A DNA stretch of 42,767 nt from Acidithiobacillus sulfuriphilus (GTDB lineage: Bacteria; Pseudomonadota; Gammaproteobacteria; Acidithiobacillales; Acidithiobacillaceae). The translations under genes were made by a program, and so were the position numbers. This document shows, piece after piece, positions 35,379 through 42,767 of this stretch. Location of the stretch: NCBI RefSeq assembly GCF_003721225.1, contig NZ_RIZI01000185.1, positions 1-42,767 of the forward strand. The letters run 5' to 3'. Each line of letters opens with the position of its first letter. Within the stretch, counting starts at the first letter, position 1. A model generated the notes under the pieces. It saw nothing but the letters and a program-made list of their open reading frames with translations. It ran no database searches and was not told the origin of the DNA.

Positions 35379-35835
35379 GAGGCCGATGCGGTCTTCACCA
35401 AGAACCGGGATCGGCTCCTGGATCACGGCACCGTTCGCGCGTTTTTCCGTTGCTGCTGCGGAGGTGGTGGATGCCGCCGCCCTGATGGTAGACGACCTGG
35501 GAGGTACGCAACGGATCACCCTGGGCGCCGACAAAGGCTATGATCGCCGGGAGTTCGTCCAGGTGCTGCGGGACAAGAACGTGACCCCCCATGTGGCCAG
35601 GAAGCGGAAGGGCTCCGCCATCGATGGCCGCACGACCCGCCACGGGGGCGATGCCATGAGCATCCACCGTCGCATCGAGTCGATCTTTGGCTGGATGAAG
35701 ACCATCGGTGGCATGGAGAAAACCAGATCCCGTGGCTTGGAGCGTGTGGGTCTCCTCTTCTCTATCGCAGCTACTGCGTACACATTCTGCGCATCTCCCG
35801 ATTGGCTGTGCGGCCAGCCATGCCAAAAACCATGA
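35379..35835 (+). pseudogene. Decayed IS5-family transposase
   Basis: The longest frame (35359-35835) keeps the C-terminal half of an IS5-like transposase: ITLGADKGYDRREFVQVLRD with a catalytic Asp, KGSAIDGRTTRHGG, and IHRRIESIFGWMKTIGGMEK with the catalytic Glu. A different frame at 35385-35450 encodes D-A-V-F-T-K-N-R-D-R-L-L-D-H, an N-terminal transposase segment, so the middle of the gene is deleted and the frame shifted. At about 35781 the frame shifts again (L-R-I-S-R-L-A-V-R-P continues in another frame). I see no clear terminal inverted repeats or target duplication. Confidence 0.8.
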
Positions 35836-36340
35836 AAACACGCACCGAATGTTCCTCAAGGAGCGTTTTTCTGGCTTACCAGGCATGCCGCAACTCTGTT
35901 GCATGGCGTTTTTCCGCAGCCAACACCGCGACCATATCGAGCTAGTCCCCATGGAGACCACGGAGATACTTTGGTATCGTTGAGTACACTCCAAGCCACC
36001 AGAGCTTCTATCATGACCATCAAGAAGGGAATGACGGCGCCATGATCTAGCCGCTTGCAAACAGAGCAAACGGCAAGCCTGTAACATCCTTGTTTTATAG
36101 TTGGCGGTGCCACCCTCCCATGGCTATATACGGATGGCATTCAGCATATTATGAATCTCAGCAGATTCTGTTTGCGAGATTGCAATGTGATCACAAAAAA
36201 GAACTATCAAGTGAAAGAGTCATGATGATGATAAAGTTCCATCGTGATCATTGAATAATCATATATCTGGCATTAGCAGAAAAACACATATTGTTCATTG
36301 AAGATCAATGTCTGCTTGTTTGTAAATGGAGGATTATGTT
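35836..36340. other. 505-nt gene-poor stretch, AT-rich toward the 3' side
   Basis: After the transposase remnant no convincing gene is present on either strand. An imperfect inverted repeat, GCCGCTTGC/GCAAACGGC, lies near 36050-36074. From about 36140 the sequence becomes AT-rich and contains the perfect palindrome TGTGATCACA at 36186-36195, which resembles two abutting CRP/FNR-type half-sites, and a further GTGATCA near 36245. This part probably carries the promoter region of the 60-aa gene at 36341. Confidence 0.5.
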
Positions 36341-36523
36341 ATGGACAGAGACACCAAGTGGGAAAAGAGAATTATCGATATTTGCTTGCAAGAGGTTTTT
36401 GATGCATTGCGTCAGGCGAGACAAAAAGGGATTGATTCGGGAAACCCTGCGACTATAGACACCGCCATAGAAGTGGTAAAAAAACTTCAAGAACAATCTG
36501 CCGGTGCAGAGATGATGAAGTAA
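36341..36523 (+). CDS. Small helical protein, 60 aa, function unknown
   Basis: 60 residues from the ATG at 36341, preceded by GGAGGA with 8 nt spacing; an in-frame ATG at 36326 lacks a site. The protein is charged and predicted helical (IIDICLQEVFDALRQARQKG, then TIDTAIEVVKKLQEQSAG), with no signal or membrane segment. Two amphipathic helices joined by a turn (D-S-G-N-P-A) suggest a small dimeric or adaptor protein. It has AT-rich codon usage relative to neighbours and stands alone beside a decayed IS, so horizontal origin is possible. I do not recognise the family. Confidence 0.72.
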   Translation: MDRDTKWEKRIIDICLQEVFDALRQARQKGIDSGNPATIDTAIEVVKKLQEQSAGAEMMK

Positions 36524-36737
36524 GATTCAATACCTCTGGGCGGCGTGAAGCGGGTGATCGACCGAGATCCGGCCAGGGCGATCAAGCCGATGGGACAGGG
36601 GTCCATGCCCAGGCTGCGCCTACCTCCCTGTGGTGAAGTATCGGAGTTCGCCGCTCCCGGCGACAGGGCTTCGTCCCCATCGCCACATGGCGTTTGGACG
36701 TGGAAATGTTGTGGCCGCGCGGTCCTGTACCGTAGTC

Positions 36738-36743
36738 TATAAT
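36738..36743 (+). promoter_or_regulatory. Possible -10 element before the DrrAB-type exporter
   Basis: TATAAT at 36738-36743 lies 56 nt before the chosen ABC ATPase start. No good -35 is found at 16-18 bp spacing; TTGTGG at 36709 is 23 bp away, so an activator may be needed. The 275 nt from 36524 to 36798 otherwise hold no convincing gene. Confidence 0.4.
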
Positions 36744-36798
36744 TTGATTGGGAGGGGGGAAGGTCAGCACCGTTGATCTGAATCAGAGGCCAAAGCCG

Positions 36799-37620
36799 AT
36801 GCTTGGTGACGCTGTTACGCCGGTCCAGTTTGTTGTGCAAACCCGCGGGCTCACGCGTTCCTTCGGCGCGTTGACCGCTGTGGATCACATCGATCTGCAG
36901 GTTGCCACGGGAAGCATCTTCGGCCTGCTCGGCCCGAACGGGGCGGGCAAGACCACCATCATCCGCATGTTGACGACCCTGTTGCCGCCCAGTGCCGGAG
37001 AAGCATGGGTGGCCGGATTCGATGTGCTGCATCAGGCAGCGCAGGTTCGCCAGCACATCGGCTATGTTCCCCAGATGCTGTCCGCGGACCCCGATCTCAG
37101 CGGTTACGAGAACCTGTTGATTTTTGCCAAACTCTATCGCGTTCCAGCCTCCCTGCGCCGGGTGAGGATTAAGGAAGCACTCGCCTTCATGGGGATTGCC
37201 GAGGCCGCTCATGCCTTGGTGCGCCATTATTCCGGCGGGATGATCCGGCGGCTGGAGATCGCCCAGTCGCTGGTGAACCGCCCGGAAGTGCTGTTTTTGG
37301 ACGAGCCGACCATGGGGCTGGACCCGGCGGCCCGGCACGCGGTATGGGGGCACGTGCAATCCCTATGGCGGCAGTGGGGAACCACCATTTTCATGACGAC
37401 GCATTACATGGAGGAGGCCGAGGCGCTTTGCCAAACCGTAGCTTTCATCCATCAGGGCCGGATAGTGAAGACGGGTTCGCCGGCGGCGCTCAAGGCAGAG
37501 GCCGGAGAGGGGGCCACGCTGGACGACGTTTTCATCCAGCTCACCGGCGAGTCCGGGGAGGAAGGGGGGTCCTTCTCCGAAGCCAGCCGGACGCGCCAAG
37601 CCGCTCGCCGCCATGGGTAG
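36799..37620 (+). CDS. DrrA-type ABC exporter ATPase
   Basis: 273 residues from the ATG at 36799; the frame is open upstream to a TTG at 36748, so a longer form is possible. Walker A GLLGPNGAGKTTIIRMLTTL, Q-loop region IGYVPQ, signature YSGGMIRRLEIAQSL, Walker B VLFLDEPTMGLDPAAR and H-loop FMTTHYMEEAEAL are intact. The C-terminal ~40 residues are a variable tail. Members pair with ABC-2 permeases to export drugs, lipids or polysaccharides. The permease gene overlaps its 3' end by 8 nt, so the two are coupled. Confidence 0.92.
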   Translation: MLGDAVTPVQFVVQTRGLTRSFGALTAVDHIDLQVATGSIFGLLGPNGAGKTTIIRMLTTLLPPSAGEAWVAGFDVLHQAAQVRQHIGYVPQMLSADPDLSGYENLLIFAKLYRVPASLRRVRIKEALAFMGIAEAAHALVRHYSGGMIRRLEIAQSLVNRPEVLFLDEPTMGLDPAARHAVWGHVQSLWRQWGTTIFMTTHYMEEAEALCQTVAFIHQGRIVKTGSPAALKAEAGEGATLDDVFIQLTGESGEEGGSFSEASRTRQAARRHG

Positions 37621-38404
37621 ATCACGGTTGAGCCTCCGGGATTACCTTGGCCAAACGCTCGCCGTGGCGGAAGCCGAGGTACGCAAGCTGCGGCATGATC
37701 CCATCGAGCTTCTCACCCGGGCCATCCAGCCACTCCTCTGGCTTCTGATTTTCGGCCAAGTGATGAACAGGCTGCATGCCATTCCCACGGGCGGGGTGTC
37801 CTATGAGGATTTCCTGGCCCCCGGCATCCTCGCCCAAAGCGTCGTGTTCATCGCCATTTTTTACGGGCTGTCGGCCATCTGGGAACGCGACTCGGGTGTC
37901 CTGGCCAAGTATCTGGTGAGCCCGGCCCCGCGCTGGGCCTTGGTGGTGGGGAAGGCATTGGGGAGCGGCGTGCGCAGCCTTTCGCAGGCCGTGGTCATCT
38001 TCGTGCTGGCCGTGCTCCTCGGGGTCCACCTGCGTTTTGAACCTGCGGCGATCATCGGGTTGCTGGTGTTCACGCTGCTGGGATCGGCCGTCTTCGCCAC
38101 CTTTTCCCTGGTGATCGCCTGCCTGGTCAAGACCCGCGAACGCTTCATGGGCGTTGGCCAATTGCTGACCATGCCGCTTTTCTTCGCGAGCAATGCCATT
38201 TACCCCGTGGCGCTAATGCCCTCGTGGCTCGCCGCCATCGCCCGCCTCAACCCCCTGACCTATCTGGTCGACGCCTTGCGGGCCTTGATGCTTGTGGGCT
38301 GGCAGAGCACCCTGGGACTGGGCACGGACTTGGCCGTTTTGAGCATTGTCCTGGCGGTGCTGGTGGCTGTGGCGGCACGTCTTTATCCTATAATTCTGGG
38401 GTGA
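37613..38404 (+). CDS. ABC-2 type exporter permease (DrrB-like)
   Basis: 263 residues with six hydrophobic segments and the ABC-2 family layout: RAIQPLLWLLIFGQVMNRL, FLAPGILAQSVVFIAIFYGL, KYLVSPAPRWALVVGKALG, and the signature-like MPLFFASNAIYPVALMPSWL before NPLTYLVDALRALM. The ATG lies within the ATPase gene. Together the two form a complete exporter. The zinc alcohol dehydrogenase follows after a 53-nt gap and may be co-transcribed, but the substrate is unknown. Confidence 0.92.
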   Translation: MGRSRLSLRDYLGQTLAVAEAEVRKLRHDPIELLTRAIQPLLWLLIFGQVMNRLHAIPTGGVSYEDFLAPGILAQSVVFIAIFYGLSAIWERDSGVLAKYLVSPAPRWALVVGKALGSGVRSLSQAVVIFVLAVLLGVHLRFEPAAIIGLLVFTLLGSAVFATFSLVIACLVKTRERFMGVGQLLTMPLFFASNAIYPVALMPSWLAAIARLNPLTYLVDALRALMLVGWQSTLGLGTDLAVLSIVLAVLVAVAARLYPIILG

Positions 38405-38457
38405 AAAAAGGGGTCGCGGTAAGACCATCCAAATTTTCCGGGAGCGCCGTCCATACC

Positions 38458-39570
38458 ATGCCTCATTATTCCAACACGCAATTGCATGAAATCAGGGCGG
38501 CCGTTCTGCGCGAGCGGGGTGGTCCCTTGAGGATCGAAACCCTTGAACTGGAAGGCCCGCGGGACGACGAAGTGCTGGTGCGCATCGTCGCCACCGGCGT
38601 CTGCCATACCGACATCGACATCTGCGACGATTGGGACGAAAGCGCCACTCCGGTGGTGCTGGGCCATGAGGGTGCGGGGGTGGTGGAGGAGGTCGGCAAG
38701 GGCGTGAAGAGCGTCGAGCGCGGCGACCATGTCGTGCTCTCCTATCAGTCCTGCGGCCGCTGCCGGCCCTGCCGAGAGGGGCGCCCCGCCCACTGCGAGC
38801 ACTTTTACCTGCTGAACTTCGGTTTCCAGCGCCTGGACGGCAGCAATGCGCTGCATCGCAGCGGCGTCCGCGGGCATTTTTTCGGCCAGTCTTCGTTCGC
38901 CACCCACGCCCTGGCGACCGAGCGCAATCTCGTCGAAGTTCCGAAGGACTTGCCCCTGGAGGTGCTGGCGCCGCTGGGGTGCGGAATGCAGACCGGGGCG
39001 GGCACGGTGATGAACTCGTTGCAGGTCCCAAAGGGGGCGAGCATTGCCGTTTTCGGCACGGGGGCTGTAGGCCTGGCGGCGGTCATGGCCGCCCGGCTTG
39101 CCGGCGCGGACCCGATCATCGGCGTCGACATCCGCCCCGCGCGGCTCGCCCTGGCGCTGGAGTTGGGCGCAACCCACATGATCGACAATCGCCATGAGGA
39201 CATCGCCGCCCGCATCGGCGAGATCACCGGCAGCGGCGTCGACTATGTACTGGAAATCACCGGCGACGCGAAGCTGCATCAGCTTGCCATCGATGTGTTG
39301 AACCCATGCGGCACCATGGCGCTCATCGCCAGTCCGAATGGCGCCCTTGCGCTGCCCGGGGGGCGAAAAACCCTCGGTATCATTCAGGGCGACGCCGTAC
39401 CCCAGGATTTCATCCCGAAGCTGATCGGGCTCTATCGGGCAGGGCGATTTCCCTTGGACCGCCTGGAGGAGTTCTACGACTTCGGCGATATCAACCAGGC
39501 CATCGCCGATGCCAAGAGTGGACACACCATCAAGCCCGTGCTGCGGATCGGTGCGGAGTGGGGAGGATAG
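38458..39570 (+). CDS. Zinc-dependent alcohol dehydrogenase (MDR family)
   Basis: 370 residues from the ATG at 38458; the frame is open upstream but that part overlaps the permease. Catalytic zinc ligands are Cys in TGVCHTDID, His in LGHEGAGVVEEVG, and Cys in PLGCGMQTGAG. The structural zinc site has four Cys in SCGRCRPCREGRPAHC. The Rossmann motif FGTGAVGLAAVMAARLAGAD followed by V-D-I-R suggests NAD rather than NADP. It is closest to aryl/benzyl alcohol and class III-like dehydrogenases. Substrate unknown; a role in aldehyde or alcohol detoxification is plausible. Confidence 0.9.
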   Translation: MPHYSNTQLHEIRAAVLRERGGPLRIETLELEGPRDDEVLVRIVATGVCHTDIDICDDWDESATPVVLGHEGAGVVEEVGKGVKSVERGDHVVLSYQSCGRCRPCREGRPAHCEHFYLLNFGFQRLDGSNALHRSGVRGHFFGQSSFATHALATERNLVEVPKDLPLEVLAPLGCGMQTGAGTVMNSLQVPKGASIAVFGTGAVGLAAVMAARLAGADPIIGVDIRPARLALALELGATHMIDNRHEDIAARIGEITGSGVDYVLEITGDAKLHQLAIDVLNPCGTMALIASPNGALALPGGRKTLGIIQGDAVPQDFIPKLIGLYRAGRFPLDRLEEFYDFGDINQAIADAKSGHTIKPVLRIGAEWGG

Positions 39571-40088
39571 GGTAGAACGGTTGGGGAGCCCTGCAATTCG
39601 GGCAATATGCGATTTCCCGCACCAAAGCTGCGTCAGCCAATAACAACAGGGTGTCGAAATGCAGAATGAGGTGGCGCCATGCTTCTTTACGGCAGACCAA
39701 TACGGGATTGCCGTTCCCTGGTTCGAGTCCGCCGCGGGCAAACTCCATGGAGTGGATATGAGCCAAGCGTTAGGGCTGAAGTGACGCGGAAGCAGCAGTC
39801 CATGAGCAATGGGTTTGCCCAGTCCAGGATTGATTCAGGGAGGATCAAGTGAGGCCGAGGGGCACGGCACATGGATACCTAGTAATCCGTTACCTAATGG
39901 TGTGAAAATAGACCAAAGAATGACGGTTGCATAGTAACGGCGTGTGCCGCTAGAACCGATGGGGTGGCTTTTCCTCGGATGGGTACCAGCTTGGGGCGGC
40001 TATCCACAAGATCGCCCCCGAATTCTAGGGGTAAATGCGGAGGGGAGTGATGATGGACACGGGCTTTTTGTCTCAAGGAGACTAAACC
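39571..40088. other. 518-nt intergenic region before the DUF3300 gene
   Basis: No convincing gene. A minus-strand frame near 39571-39766 has some protein character and a C-P-N-C pair but no ribosome-binding site, and its end overlaps the dehydrogenase gene, so it may be a remnant. Near the 3' end, GTCTC (40070-40074) and GAGAC (40078-40082) form a short hairpin around AAG that would cover the AAGGAG ribosome-binding site of the next gene. Confidence 0.4.
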
Positions 40089-41207
40089 ATGACTTCACGC
40101 AGGTTACAGCAGGTGATCGCCGCCTTGATGGGTACCACGGTAATCATTTCGTCGAACTGTTTCGCGCAGGATACTTTACCGCCCACGGTCCAAGCTGCGC
40201 CCACTGCGACGTCTGCGGGGGCTATGCTGACGCAAGAGCAACTTGATCAGCTTGTGGCGCCCGTGGCGCTTTATGACGACCCGCTGCTCATCGACATACT
40301 GACTGCATCCACCTATCCGCTCGAAGTTGTAGAGGCCAAGCGCTGGGTCGCTGATCCGGCCAACGCCGCGCTCCAGGGCGATGCCTTGACCACGGCTCTC
40401 GCTGCTCAGGATTGGGCTCCGAGCGTGAAGGCCTTGGTGCCGTTTCCGCAGATCCTGCAGACGATGGATGCCCATCTCGAGTGGACAGAGCACCTCGGCG
40501 AGGCGTTTCTCGCACAACAGGCTGACGTCATGGATGCCGTACAGCGATTGCGGCGTCGCGCGCAAAGCGCGGGCATGCTCAAATCATCGCCCCAACAGAC
40601 CGTGGCGAATAACGGCGGTATCGTCACGATTTCACCACCAGCCTCAGAGGTGATTTATGTCCCGACCTACGATCCATGGTGCGTGTACGGTCCCTGGCCC
40701 TATCCAGTTTACGCACCCTTCTATTTCACGCCGTGGCCCGGTTATTGCGTCTCGGCGGATTACATAATCGACTTTGGCGTCGGCATCTCCTGGCCGTTCT
40801 GGTTCTGGGACTGGGGCTATTTCGAATGGCACCGTCATGCGATTGGGATCTATCACGAGCGCTACGATCAATTTCATCCCGGTCGCGAGCCGGCGGGCAC
40901 GTGGCGCTTTGACCCGGCACATCGCGCTGGCGTGCCCTTTCACGATCAGCGCAACGTCCAACAATTTCAGCCCAGGCAAAATGATCAACGAGCTTTTCGC
41001 GGCTACGTGGGTAAGGAGGGCGAGCCGGCCGAGTCTGTCCGCCCGGCACCACCCGCTTTCAGGAATTACGGTTCTGGACAAGCAATTCGGGAGCAGTCAC
41101 AACGTGGAGAAGCCAGCCTTCGGGGGATGCCAGGTGGGGCACCTCGTGCCTTTGGGGGTGGTGGTGGCGGACGAGGTGGGGGCTTCTTCAGGGGCGGGAG
41201 ACGTTGA
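40089..41207 (+). CDS. Exported DUF3300-family protein
   Basis: 372 residues, ATG preceded by AAGGAG. A signal peptide (IAALMGTTVIISSNCFAQ) precedes the DUF3300 domain, recognisable by LDQLVAPVALYDDPLLIDIL, TASTYPLEVVEAKRWV and VIYVPTYDPWCVYGPWPYP, rich in Trp, Tyr and Pro. A hydrophobic aromatic stretch follows (SWPFWFWDWGYFEWHRHA). The C-terminus is Gln/Arg- then Gly-rich. The family is of unknown function and often found beside DUF2950 genes, as here. Cell envelope or surface location is likely. Confidence 0.85.
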   Translation: MTSRRLQQVIAALMGTTVIISSNCFAQDTLPPTVQAAPTATSAGAMLTQEQLDQLVAPVALYDDPLLIDILTASTYPLEVVEAKRWVADPANAALQGDALTTALAAQDWAPSVKALVPFPQILQTMDAHLEWTEHLGEAFLAQQADVMDAVQRLRRRAQSAGMLKSSPQQTVANNGGIVTISPPASEVIYVPTYDPWCVYGPWPYPVYAPFYFTPWPGYCVSADYIIDFGVGISWPFWFWDWGYFEWHRHAIGIYHERYDQFHPGREPAGTWRFDPAHRAGVPFHDQRNVQQFQPRQNDQRAFRGYVGKEGEPAESVRPAPPAFRNYGSGQAIREQSQRGEASLRGMPGGAPRAFGGGGGGRGGGFFRGGRR

Positions 41208-41251
41208 TGGTCGACCGTCATCAACTTCTCGTTAACAAGGAGGACACCGCC

Positions 41252-42214
41252 ATGTACAGGATTTTCGCGGCCGTCGTAAAACATCGCATTCTGGTGCTTG
41301 GCTTTATGGTGGTGTGTTGGACCATGCCGGGCGCGAGCGCTGCGGGCGGTGCGCCTGAAACCTTCGCCAGCCCCGAACAAGCGGTCCACGCGCTCGTCGC
41401 TGCCGCCCGCGCCAACGATCGGACCGAGTTGCTGAAGATCTTTGGTCCCGCCAGTCGGGATCTGATCAGCTCAGGTGACAAAATCGCCGATAAAGAAGCC
41501 CGTGCCCGATTTGTCGACCATTACAACAAGGGCAGCAAAATCGTACTGGACGGCGCGGATAAGGCGATACTGGCCATCGGTACCGAGCACTGGCCCTTTC
41601 CCATCCCCATCGTGCAGCAAGGTCATTCTTGGCATTTCGACGCCCAGGCCGGCGCGCGGGAGATCCTCGATCGCCGGATCGGCCGCAACGAGTTGAATGC
41701 CATCGAGGTGTGCCGCAGCTATGCCAGAGCCCAACATGATTACGCTGCCGATCGCGAAAGCGCGAATAAGTTAAAGGAATATGCGCAGAAATTTGTCAGC
41801 AGCCCAGGCCGGCACAATGGGCTCTATTGGCCGGTTCGATCTGGTGAAAAGGAAAGTCCGATCGGTCCGCTGATGGCGAGCGCCCGAGCTGAAGGGTACG
41901 GCAGCACGGACGATTACAAAAAAGGCCAGCATGCACCCTATCACGGTTATTACTACCGAATCCTGACGCGCCAAGGAGCGTCGGCACCAGGGGGCGCCCG
42001 TGATTATCTGGTCAATGGGCATATGACCGGCGGCTTCGCACTAATTGCCTTTCCGGCGAAGTATGCTGATTCCGGGATAATGACCTTCATTGTCAGCCAG
42101 AACGGCATCGTCTATGAAAAGGATCTCGGTCCCGACACGGCGGCTATTGCGCCGGCCATTACCAAATTCAACCCCGATCACACGTGGAAAATTTCCAGCG
42201 CGCCCGCTCCCTAG
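41252..42214 (+). CDS. Exported DUF2950-family protein
   Basis: 320 residues from the ATG at 41252, with AAGGAGG at 41237-41243 (an in-frame start at 41204 is possible but lacks a site). A signal peptide (VLGFMVVCWTMPGASA) precedes the DUF2950 domain: FASPEQAVHALVAAARANDR, GHSWHFDAQAGAREILDRRI, NELNAIEVCRSYARAQHDYA, and YHGYYYRILTRQG. Function unknown. It follows the DUF3300 gene by 44 nt, a pairing seen in many genomes, so the two probably act together in the cell envelope. Confidence 0.87.
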   Translation: MYRIFAAVVKHRILVLGFMVVCWTMPGASAAGGAPETFASPEQAVHALVAAARANDRTELLKIFGPASRDLISSGDKIADKEARARFVDHYNKGSKIVLDGADKAILAIGTEHWPFPIPIVQQGHSWHFDAQAGAREILDRRIGRNELNAIEVCRSYARAQHDYAADRESANKLKEYAQKFVSSPGRHNGLYWPVRSGEKESPIGPLMASARAEGYGSTDDYKKGQHAPYHGYYYRILTRQGASAPGGARDYLVNGHMTGGFALIAFPAKYADSGIMTFIVSQNGIVYEKDLGPDTAAIAPAITKFNPDHTWKISSAPAP

Positions 42215-42314
42215 AAAAGTAGTTATGAAAAGGATGGCGGTATCGCAGCCCTCCCAGCCACCGGCCAGCAATATGGCGCCACCGAGGGGCGGATAATGGC
42301 GCCATTTCAGAGTG

Positions 42315-42329
42315 CCCCCGTAATGGGGG
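42315..42329. terminator. Hairpin between convergent DUF2950 and cysC genes
   Basis: CCCCC (42315-42319), loop GTAAT, GGGGG (42325-42329). It stands between two convergent genes, as a shared terminator might, but neither side has a good T-run (TCCTTT on the plus side). A 12-bp palindrome AATGGCGCCATT (42296-42307) is next to it. The rest of 42215-42439 shows nothing else. Confidence 0.35.
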
Positions 42330-42439
42330 TCCTTTCGCCATCCCCAGTGTCGCTATGCCATCAGTGAATAGCTTTACGTTTGGCGATACCGACTGCGAAT
42401 TGATCGCCATTGGGTCGATATTTTCCGGTTTTTCCCGTT

Positions 42440-42767
42440 TCAGTGCCGCAAAGATGCTTTTTGACCCTCATTCCCCGTCTTACGGGCACACCACTCCCCG
42501 CCTGGATCCCAGTTCGAGGAAGGTGAGACGCTTATGAGTCCACGCTCGACCAGACTATTTATGATCCGATCAACCGCATCAATGGGCGGTACTCGTGCAG
42601 TATCGATTTGGATATCCGGCTGCAGCGGTTTTTCATAGGGATCGTCGATGCCGGTAAAGGCATCGATCGTTCCTTCCATGGCGCGGGCATAAAGCCCCTT
42701 GGCGTCGCGCGTGAGGCAGGTCTGCAGGCTGGCGGCGGCGTGGACTTCCACGAACAGGCCGCCGTTG
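42440..42767 (-). CDS. cysC: Adenylylsulfate (APS) kinase, C-terminal part (start outside window)
   Basis: About 108 codons from the window edge to TGA at 42440-42442. The sequence N-G-G-L-F-V-E-V-H-A, then CLTRDAKGLYARAMEGTIDA, FTGIDDPYEKPLQPDIQIDT and V-D-R-I-I-N-S-L-V-E-R-G-L-I matches the C-terminal half of CysC, including the KGLYARA loop. APS kinase converts APS to PAPS in sulfate assimilation. After the usual end (G-L-I) about 30 extra residues follow (beginning S-V-S-P-S-S-N-W), which is longer than usual and may reflect loss of the original stop. Whether the missing N-terminal part is fused to a sulfurylase cannot be seen. Confidence 0.88.
   Translation of the reverse strand, partial: NGGLFVEVHAAASLQTCLTRDAKGLYARAMEGTIDAFTGIDDPYEKPLQPDIQIDTARVPPIDAVDRIINSLVERGLISVSPSSNWDPGGEWCARKTGNEGQKASLRH

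Noticed and set aside
36545..36742. 65-codon plus-strand frame before the ABC ATPase
   Set aside because: Ser/Pro/Arg-rich low-complexity translation, no ribosome-binding site, and it covers the likely promoter.
39708..39732. TGGTTCGAGTCC stretch resembling a tRNA T-arm
   Set aside because: No matching acceptor, D or anticodon arm upstream; not a tRNA.
38383..39741. 452-codon minus-strand frame opposite the alcohol dehydrogenase
   Set aside because: The plus strand carries intact zinc and NAD sites.
39530..39766. Minus-strand frame with a C-P-N-C pair downstream of the dehydrogenase
   Set aside because: Some protein character but no ribosome-binding site and its end overlaps the dehydrogenase; at most a remnant.

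Overview
The window is dense, GC-rich bacterial chromosome from a Gram-negative organism, shown by TonB-dependent receptors, a tripartite efflux operon and lipoprotein and Tat signals. Gene content and flagellar gene order are proteobacterial. A gammaproteobacterium or an Acidithiobacillus-like organism would fit, but that is a guess from gene content and not proven.

Layout. (1) 1-10369, plus strand: a compact late flagellar operon, fliM(partial)-fliN-fliO-fliP-fliQ-fliR-flhB-flhA-flhF-flhG-fliA-motA, with many start/stop overlaps. It ends in a small proline/lysine-rich ORF. No motB and no chemotaxis genes follow motA. (2) 10360-12136: an RqcH/NFACT-family gene on the minus strand, divergent from a tRNA-Ala(GGC) gene with a near-consensus promoter. 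(3) 12229-19783, minus strand: an exporter operon made of an outer-membrane efflux protein, a lipoprotein adaptor, an RND pump and an MsbA-like ABC exporter, preceded by a long non-coding leader. (4) 20163-35281, minus strand: a phosphate-scavenging island. It holds three TonB-dependent receptors, a Tat-exported phospholipase C, a beta-propeller/phosphoesterase fusion, a Sel1-repeat protein, a winged-helix regulator with a degenerate receiver, a GNAT acetyltransferase and small ORFs. Two promoters carry arrays of four 11-bp repeats (TGTCAY-N5) with a -10 element exactly 10 bp downstream, which is the layout of PhoB-activated promoters. (5) 35379-36523: a decayed IS5-like transposase, an AT-rich stretch and a 60-aa helical protein. 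(6) 36799-39570, plus: a DrrAB-type ABC exporter and a zinc alcohol dehydrogenase. (7) 40089-42214, plus: a DUF3300/DUF2950 pair of exported proteins. (8) 42440-42767, minus: the C-terminal end of an APS kinase.

The most interesting part is region 4. The regulator, two paralogous receptors, the Sel1 protein, the phospholipase C, the phosphoesterase fusion and a 63-aa ORF run in one direction with short gaps. They lie between a Pho-type promoter at 35281-35227 and a clear terminator at 23308-23285. A second Pho-type promoter reads into the third receptor and the GNAT gene. I read this as a phosphate-starvation system that cleaves organophosphates outside the inner membrane and imports a product or its metal complex through dedicated receptors. 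The sequence supports the co-regulation strongly. The transported substrate is unknown.
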